Assembly: GCF_032854445.1 (NCBI RefSeq)
Contig: NC_088295.1
Location: 18,463,385 to 18,527,384 of the forward strand
Origin: Liolophura sinensis
Lineage: Eukaryota; Mollusca; Polyplacophora; Chitonida; Chitonidae
Direction: 5' to 3'
Length of the DNA: 64,000 nt
This document shows positions 57,241 to 64,000 of the stretch, in pieces. The notes under the pieces are model-generated. The model saw nothing but the letters and a program-made list of their open reading frames with translations, was not told where the DNA came from and did not search any database. Position 1 is the first letter of the stretch, and each line of letters starts with the position of its first letter. The translations under genes were made by a program, and so were the position numbers.

Positions 57241-57760
57241 TACTTATATATCAACGCTTGATGATTCTCTATAGGCTACATTGCCTATATAATACTTAAG
57301 TGTTGATGCTTATCTACATTACCCGGCATTACTTACATAATAATGTCTGATGATTATCACTACATTATCTATTTTATAGCTAACAACTGTCGATGGTTCT
57401 CTGCATTACCTAATCCATTACGCAATACACATGCGTGTATTTTGATGGTCGGTGATTCTTTACGTGTTATATACGCAGCGCACATGTATTCGATGATTTG
57501 TCATTATACGTTATACCTGAGACTATTATATACAATTATTATGTATATAATAGTCCCAGGATATACACAGTACACATGTATTATACGTTATATTCACTAT
57601 ACACAGGTATGTGTTGTGGCGGTTGGAGATTCTCTGTACGTCATGCAGTACACGAGTATTTTGAGCATTATAGTAATAATGATACACACTAATGCATACG
57701 CCATTATGGATGCGCAAACCTGTGCACAGTCGTTTCTAGTGAGTATACAGTGCAGCCATG
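57241..57760. repeat. degenerate tandem repeat with a perfect hairpin
   Basis: Loosely repeated words (GATGATTCTC/GTCGGTGATTC, ATTACGCATTAC/ATTACGCAATAC, ACACATGTATT) recur every 60-90 bases, suggesting an old tandem array. GACTATTATATACA at 57521-57534 pairs perfectly with TGTATATAATAGTC at 57542-57555 across a 7-base loop. The 146-codon open frame at 57343-57783 follows the repeat and has no recognised domain. Confidence 0.45.
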
Positions 57761-58931
57761 AAGCTTGTACTTTGTGTCATTAACAGCGTATTGTGCGGCA
57801 GGTGCTCAGAATTGTGTGGTTGTACGCAACACAGTACTGTGCACTAGTCGTAACGTACCACACGTACAAGATAAAGCACAGCACGGCTTGGCTGCTGCTC
57901 TGTACCAAAAGTTTAAACCTGTGTGGTGCTGTTCAGTAGCCGTGCGCACTGTCAAGCGATGAAAGGTTCCTTCTTTAACTTCCGCCATTCGGTGTCACCC
58001 TTCAGGGCTTGACGATTTTTGCCACCTACAGTCCTATAATCACCATCATACATAGGTGAACCAGTCTTGAGTATGCAATAAAATACAAATTCAGTGAGTA
58101 AATAAATTCACAGACACTTCAAAATGAGTCACCATTCTTTATTTCAAAAACATATAGTCACCATTTTTCAAATGTTACATATTCAACTCTTTGATGAGAA
58201 ATTTTCATGAGAATGCTGACTTAAAGAAATCGAACATCTCGTCCAAAGTAGGATATGTGTAAGTACATGTATGATAACGGCTTGCCTTTTTTGATACCCT
58301 TGCCACCCTGCGGTGAATGAAACTCCAACTTGATCGAAGTCATTATACAGAGGTTACAAGGAGTGTTCTTACTTATGAACAGAAATCATAGCAGATATAC
58401 ATGTAATGAGCATACGGAGTAGAATAACAAGATCATAAATGAGCAACTAATTTAAATCCACTGTTGTTGAGATTGTGTCGCAAATATATCACCTATACTA
58501 CGTTCCAACCAGGGTAATTCACAGTTTTTTTCGGACAATTTTTTATGAATTCAATCACTGAGTTTGCACCTAGTATTTACGATAATATTCAGCGTTCCCG
58601 TCATTCACAGCCCTTTTGGACAATTCCTGATGAGTAGTGCCATTACTTAGCCTGGACCTAGCATTTACGAGAGTATTCGGTCTATGGTCTAGAGTTTTAC
58701 AAGGCTGTTTTGTTTTGACCACAAACTCCGGACTACTGATATCGCATTGTAGGCAGGTTGCTGATAACACCTCCCATCGGCAGGTGCTTGATGAGGTGGG
58801 GTGGCTTTATCCGACCTTCTGTACTAGTACGTTAAATAACTTTGAGTTTGATGTAATAATAAAACACATACATTGGAATTGTTTTTTTTTCTAGAAGCTT
58901 ACCAAATAGCTTAAAGAACTGCCCTTGAAAC
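57761..58931. other. spacer downstream of the FAXC-like gene
   Basis: No recognised exon. Positions 58520-58680 contain a diverged tandem duplication (CACAG-TTTT-GGACAATT and ACCTAG-ATTTACGA-A-TATTC occur twice about 100 bases apart). Confidence 0.4.
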
Positions 58932-58937
58932 TTTATT
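58932..58937 (-). terminator. poly(A) signal of the FAXC-like gene
   Basis: TTTATT on the plus strand is AATAAA on the minus strand, 70 bases beyond the stop codon at 59007-59009. Confidence 0.6.
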
Positions 58938-59006
58938 TAAGACATCTTCATATTGTTGAGTGTTTCACCAGGAAGTTAAGCGAACGAAGAGTTGTTCCCT
59001 GCCCAT

Positions 59007-62000
59007 TTAGTTGTTGCCGTTGAATGTTTTTCCGGTAGTAATGCAAGATTCCCAGTCTGGCCAAAACTTCTCCTTCATTCTGCCACAGAAAGACACCAGG
59101 TTTGGACATTTTTCTGGAAGGACAAATGTAGTTGTAAAAGGTTATACCAACATTCCAGCAGTGTAGGTCAACAAGTATATTGTTTATCCGATAGTTTTCA
59201 CTCAGTGGTATTTATTGTTCTGACTGACAGCGAGCTTGTATCAGTCAGTAGAGTGTTGTAGTTGCCGAGTGATTGGTGGGGTGGTACGCTTACATTTGGC
59301 GATATGAATGTCTGTACTCAGTTTTCACCTATATAGTATTACTAATTAACAGCTGCGTGTGGCATCTTCTTCCCTAAAAAAAACCCAGCGAGCTCTTGGC
59401 AGGGATGCCCCCACATTTACATGATACCTGATAATTATGAAATAGGGCAAGTGGAAGATAATCTTGGAGAACACACATGGAAAGACACATATAAGATGTA
59501 AGTCAAATTTGTGCTGGACAATAAAAAGCCTGTGGTTGAATATGGCGTGTTTTGTGCGTGTGTATTGCAATATTCGTAGTGTTGTTGCTTAACAGCGCTG
59601 ACGCTCACGGAAATGGATACTCTGTCAACTGGTTGTAGATAATGAACATTGGCATACTCGTCACATTATCTTGTGCATAGATGTCTAATATGAGGATTCA
59701 GCAACCTGCGGATGGTTGTGGCCAGGGTTTCCGCCGGGCTCAGCCCGGCCCGGTTTCTTCCCACTATATCGCATGCCGCCGTCGTATAAGTGAAATATTC
59801 TTGAGTACGGCGTAAAACACCAATCCAATAAATAAATAAATAATATGTACACGTATACATGTTCTCACCTTTAACAAAAATCTCGTGCGGAGAGCCGGGC
59901 ATGTGCCAGATCATCTGAGAAACCATGCCGAAGACCGTACAGTCTACCTCTGTAGGATGGTCTCCCATGAAGAATTCCTTGTCGCCTATATGAACAGAAA
60001 ATTTAATGACAGCAAATACTGATAACATAATGTACATGTATATAGGTATAGGCCTATAAATCGAGTCTTATTCTGCCAAGGTTGTATTGTGATCAGCTGA
60101 CGACTGTTTTGTGTGACGGTGGTATCTGCAAGAATACGATGTAGGATTTCATTCCCGCTAAAATGATGCACTAGTCTCCATATTTCTAGTGCAATGTTAT
60201 CACGTTGTTGAAAGTCTATCTGTATTTCTTTCTAAAACAATTCAATTCTATGTTACCTGATTCGTGTGCTTATGGAAGCCGGATAAAGCCATCGTCGTAC
60301 CATCGTTCCATGGCGCGAAGCGATGGCAAGAAACTAGCATCGTCCCATCGCTTCGTGCCATCTTGTCATCGTTTTGCATCATCTTCCCACCGGCTTTAGG
60401 GCAAGTGACGTGTTGCATTATGGTACACACATATTATCATTATTACAGTCTTTGAGCCAGTCACATTTATTCAGCCAACTGTAAAATCAGGTACCAAAAT
60501 TGCCTGTCGCTAGTGATACCCAACACCACAAACTTTACACACTGATATGTTAGTTTATACAATTGCAAGGAAAATGCAGTTAGAATAATTTTTCTAATTC
60601 ATAATGTTAAACTCCAGAAGCGTGGTTTCCACACCAAGAACGCATTGCCTCGGGTGACGTCATCATTATTCAAAGAACAAGTGGCATGCCGTGCAATAGG
60701 CGTGGAGAGCAATTTTTTTTTTACAATAGATGCACCAACATGCATGGCGTTTACAAACACCCAACTCTAAAACCATACTGCCGTGAGATCATACATTACA
60801 AGAGATAAAATAAAATTCATGTATGAAGGTTATATACTAAAACGTGCGAACAATGTGAAATATGGATGTGTCAGAGACAAATTTAGATTGAAGTTGATAG
60901 CAGCCTAAGTAACATCGTCAAAACATATAAACTCCCTCCAATATCCAGCATGTCACTGTTTTTTTCAATAATTAATGAGGCCACCTGAGGCAATGAGTTA
61001 TTGCCGTCGAAACTGAGCTTGTATAGTTTAACAATATGAATTAGAAAAAGTGTTTTAACTTTATTTTTTGTGAAAGAATATGGACTCCCAACATATTCAT
61101 ATATATATAGCATGAATTTCAGTAACTATAGTATGCCAAACTTTACAGACAGTTGCATTTAGGTGACTGGCTGAAAGACTATAGTTAAGAATAAACCCTC
61201 GGCACAAATCCATATGGGTATGTATAAAATATATAAACACATCAGTAGCGGGAAATGAAAGTAAAGACAACAATGCACTGCTCTGGTCACGTGAGTATTC
61301 TTAGCACGCTAGCATCGTACCATCGTGTCATCGCTTCGTGCCATCGTGTCATCGCTTCACATCATCGCGCCATCGCCGGGCGATGGAACGATGGTAGGCC
61401 TACGATAGCCTTTCCCGCTTCCATATGTGCTTGTTTGGCTACCATGAGTAAAGGAAAGAGTTACTCACATTTCGCTTTTAATACAATATACCTACCGAGG
61501 AAATCGGAGAGAGCGGTTATATCCGCCTTGCCGATGGTCCAGATATCCTGAGGGCTGTGACGACCGATGCCGTGTCCCCACATCTCCTTACGGATTGTCC
61601 GCTGTAGAGTTTTGTGACCAGCCACAGTTTGAAATCCTGTGTACGGCAGAACAGATCTGAGAGGGTCCCAGATCTTCGCTGAAAGTCACAGCGCACATAG
61701 ACCAGTACAGATTCTCCTCAGTCATCTTCTGGAAGGCCCTTGCCGTCGCCCTTTCTTCAGGCTTCAGCTTTGCGTTGACATCTATTCCTAATTCCCGACT
61801 CAGGTAGTCTATGGCAAGCTGAGAATCCTCGATCTTCACACCTCTGTACTCAATCCAAGGTGTCTTTCCCTTCCGAGGAAAACTTCGCGGAGTGATCATT
61901 CTACAAATGGCATGTGAGGGATATTAGTTTTGCAGCAAGAAGATAGTTATTTAACAATACTGTCTTAGTCTCTTGCACATCCCTGCACAACTGGAGAGTT

Positions 62001-63712
62001 GAACAGACATATTTAAACGCCATCAAAAGATTTGGCTATGTGAAGTTCAGCTGAGATCAGGACTAAAGACGCGATAGCCTGGTGAGAGTCGAACGCGATT
62101 GAGTGTAAAATATCATGAAAATGTCGTTCTTTGTTCTTTGTCACATAAAATGTCGTATGGTCGATTTGTGTAAAATATTGCATAGGCGCGTTGGTCAACT
62201 TTTAAAGTTAAACTGTCGTGTTGGCGCCCAGGCGCTTTGAGGTCAAAGGGCCAAAGCGACATTTTAAACTTCCTTCTGGTCAAAAAAAAAAGATACGCGC
62301 ATGCACACATCTGCAAACTCCTTGCAGATCAGTCACCGGAGTTTGTACTCAGCGAAACTGAAGAAAATCAGGAAAATCCCAGCTGGTGGAATTCACGAAA
62401 GGCGACATTTAAAGATGTCAACCTTTTTTATTTCAGTGACAAAATGTGGGAGAAACGCGCCATTTTACACTAAAATATCAGAGCGACAATGCAACATTTT
62501 AAGTTGCAACACGCGTTGGTGTGTTGTCAGTAAATGTATCTTAAAGTAGAAAACCGCGTCAATTTAAAGTTCTCTTCCCCTTCTGCTCGACAAAGCGATA
62601 TTTTGTTTATCAGAAGTGTATCCAAATAAAGGACGACAGAGCAACAACTTGAATTTTGTAGCAAGGCTACCAGAGAGTCCGCCCGTGTACGAGACACATG
62701 AATACAAAACTTACCGCTCGTGCTACTGTGCGGTTCATGCGCGCTAAACCTGAGCTCAATGCATGCACCACTTTTTAATACATCACCCCTAATACCTTGC
62801 GTCGATGAATTGTCGTGTACCTCGACGGCCCGGCCGAGCGATGGAAACAGTAAACTTACATAAGTGTAAGGCCGGGTTGACCCAGAGCTAGATCGTTGGA
62901 AGCAAATAGCAGGTATGAGGACCACTATCCCAGCCAATCAGGTGAGTGTAACGCTTGTGTTTTCATCCCGGTTGAATGCAAAATCCCCGATAGCTTGCTG
63001 ATAAACCTAACCAAAGGATCGCTTTTACCAACATTAAAATATCTGATCGATAAGGTTGTAGTTCTTTGATCTGTTTGAAAAATTTCAACAAAATGATATA
63101 AGAAATAAAATAATTGAAACAGGATACATTTGTTTTTTATTCTCGTTCCTTGCAGAAAATTATACTAATGAAGGAACAAACACGCGACCTCCATGACGGC
63201 TTAACAAACGACATTTACTATTATATATGTTGGTTTCTAATTTTAAGATCACTAAAGGAGGCTTGCTAATTTGAAGAGAGGAGGTAAGCTGAGTTCATTT
63301 CATCGTAATACTTTTGCCTTTGTTTTAAGATCGAAGAAAATAAACTCCACCTTGTTATCGTCTGGTGTTTAAGTATTAATATTTAAATGTGTGTGCATTT
63401 AAATACTACATTTCTATTGTTTCAAAATTTTAGCGCATTCCTACTATCGTCCAAAAATAATTCAAAACGTCGAAAGGGCTGTCTTAAATGTTACGTTACG
63501 CATATATTACAGATTGTTCGTTCACAGAACAAAAGAGCTCGTTTCGTCAATGTGGCAGACCTACCATGTACGGAATTTTCGCCATCCGCAAAAATGTTTC
63601 CAGTTTGACAGGGAATGGAGATGGACTTGGAGCATGAGGGCCTCTGCCTATCTGGTACAAAACAACCAATGGTTCATCCATATCACTGGAAGTCTTGGAA
63701 TCCGGGTGACAT
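59007..63712 (-). CDS. FAXC: Failed axon connections-like protein (GST/metaxin fold), N terminus outside or unseen
   Basis: Minus-strand exons are 63565-63712, 61496-61900, 59869-59985 and 59007-59113. The first has the thioredoxin-like start VVLYQIGRGPHAPSPSPF then VKLETFLRMAKIPYM. The second has RKGKTPWIEYRGVKIEDSQL, EENLYW, then after a one-base frameshift near 61677 the family word EMWGHGIGRHSPQDIW and ALSDFLG. The third has GDKEFFMGDHPTEVDCTVFG. The last has CPNLVSFCGRMKEKFWPDW and ends GNN-stop. Junctions 2-3 and 3-4 agree in phase. Junction 1-2 is off by one base. In flies and vertebrates Fax-family proteins act in axon development with a GST-like fold of unknown enzymatic role. An upstream exon (before the acceptor at 63713-63715) was not identified. 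Other metaxin/GST-like proteins are the alternative, but the HGIGRHS and FWPDW words favour Fax. Confidence 0.85.
59697..59845 (+). mobile_element. SINE-A 3' half, antisense in FAXC intron 3
   Basis: GCAACCTGCGGATGGTTGTG then GTCGTATAAGTGAAATATTC and ACGGCGTAAAACACCAATCC plus (AATA)n is the 5'-truncated SINE-A. Its tail ends 23 bases from the splice donor (59867-59868) of the third FAXC exon. Confidence 0.85.
60264..60410 (+). repeat. CATCG-rich fold-back element, copy 1
   Basis: GTGCTTATGGAAGCCGG begins a block of CCATCG-type words on both strands (ACCATCGTTCCATGGCGCGA, GCGATGGCAAG, CCCATCGCTTCGTGCCATC) that ends with CCACCGGCTTTAGG. An inverted relative lies at 61297-61435. Confidence 0.6.
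60977..61175 (+). repeat. dispersed repeat copy 2
   Basis: Homologous to 22496-22712: GGCAATGAGTTATTGCCGTC, GAAACTGAGCTTG, TTTACAGACAGTTGCATTTA and GGTGACTGGCTGAAAG follow in the same order. It lies in intron 2 of the FAXC-like gene. Confidence 0.5.
61297..61435 (-). repeat. CATCG-rich fold-back element, copy 2 (inverted)
   Basis: Words GCATCGTACCATCGTGTCAT, CGCTTCGTGCCATCGTGTCA, GCCATCGCCGGGCGATGGAA and CCCGCTTCCATATGTGCTTG form the reverse-oriented relative of copy 1. It sits 60 bases from the end of the large FAXC exon. Confidence 0.6.
61901..63564. other. FAXC intron 1
   Basis: No additional exon was recognised. Around 62100-62530 several words recur in both orientations (GCGACATTTTAAA, GCGACATTTAAAGATGTCAA, ACATTTTAAGTTGCAACACG), suggesting an old fold-back element. 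The open frame 62527-62937 (minus, 136 codons) is unassigned. Confidence 0.4.
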
Positions 63713-64000
63713 CTACAAAGGGAAAACATCTTCAGCAAGTTAGAACCGTGCAATCAGCACCCTGCAATCAGCACGGAAAGTCGGACAGATCTAGAAAGAC
63801 CTCAAGACGGAGGCTCCTTGCGATTTGCCGAAGCTCTAAGGCACGTGGTACTATAACAGCTTAGTTAACGTTGCTTCTCAGCCATTCCTCGCCATGTAGT
63901 AATCCATAGTTAGGGCCCAATCAAAGCGTCTTCTGGAGCTTCCCCATATGATTAAACCACTGACAGAAAGCAGCTTTCTACCTATAATCTCCATTACAAC
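63713..64000. other. upstream intron of the FAXC-like gene
   Basis: The acceptor CCCTTTGTAG (63713-63715) precedes the first visible FAXC exon, so this stretch should be intron. No upstream coding exon was recognised before the window ends. Confidence 0.5.

Noticed and set aside
57343-57783. 146-codon open frame
   Set aside because: It follows a degenerate tandem repeat, with low complexity (Tyr/Ile-rich) and no domain. Another frame is open beside it.
62527-62937. 136-codon minus-strand open frame in FAXC intron 1
   Set aside because: I tested it as the missing FAXC exon. It lacks the expected Fax N-terminal words and would conflict with the acceptor before 63712.

Overview
The window looks like a draft-assembled chromosome segment of a lophotrochozoan animal, most likely a mollusc. 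The genes are intron-rich and carry canonical GT/AG splice sites. The spacer DNA is AT-rich and full of tRNA-headed SINEs, MITE-like fold-backs and minisatellites of the kind common in molluscan genomes. The species cannot be named from the sequence alone.

Four conserved genes can be reconstructed by splicing. (1) The first coding exon of a high-affinity choline transporter (SLC5A7/CHT1) lies on the minus strand at 7439-7613; the rest of the gene must lie left of the window. (2) Ribosomal protein L18 (RPL18) is complete on the minus strand: seven exons between 35168 and 44598, 188 codons, matching the usual length. (3) A sphingosine kinase (SPHK) runs head-to-head with RPL18 on the plus strand, six exons between 45274 and 51011. 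(4) A failed-axon-connections-like GST/metaxin-fold gene (FAXC family) is on the minus strand: four exons between 59007 and 63712, with its N terminus missing.

Layout. 1-7440: intron 1 or flank of SLC5A7, dominated by an 85-bp minisatellite (about 630-3625) and by a 64-bp minisatellite (6778-7460) whose unit is the end of the SLC5A7 exon plus its splice donor. 7650-35100: about 27 kb without a confident intact gene. It holds a 4.1-kb 49-bp satellite with higher-order structure (14740-18838), a 54-bp array that is open in two reading frames (22907-23764), several SINEs, a decayed Gypsy-type retrotransposon (30554-31834) and a dead THAP domain (32099-32357). 35100-51011: the RPL18/SPHK gene pair with MITEs in introns. 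51450-58900: a 935-bp non-autonomous DNA transposon, an approximately 85-bp minisatellite split by a SINE, and degenerate repeats. 58930-64000: the FAXC-like gene.

SPHK carries an apparent single-base deletion exactly in its GSGN nucleotide-binding motif. The FAXC-like gene carries an apparent single-base insertion inside its large exon. Both lesions are demonstrated by reading-frame and splice-phase logic. Because two otherwise well-conserved genes show the same kind of lesion, uncorrected assembly indels are the leading explanation, with real null alleles as the alternative. The strongest novelty candidate is the SLC5A7 exon-intron-boundary minisatellite, which repeats a splice donor about eleven times.
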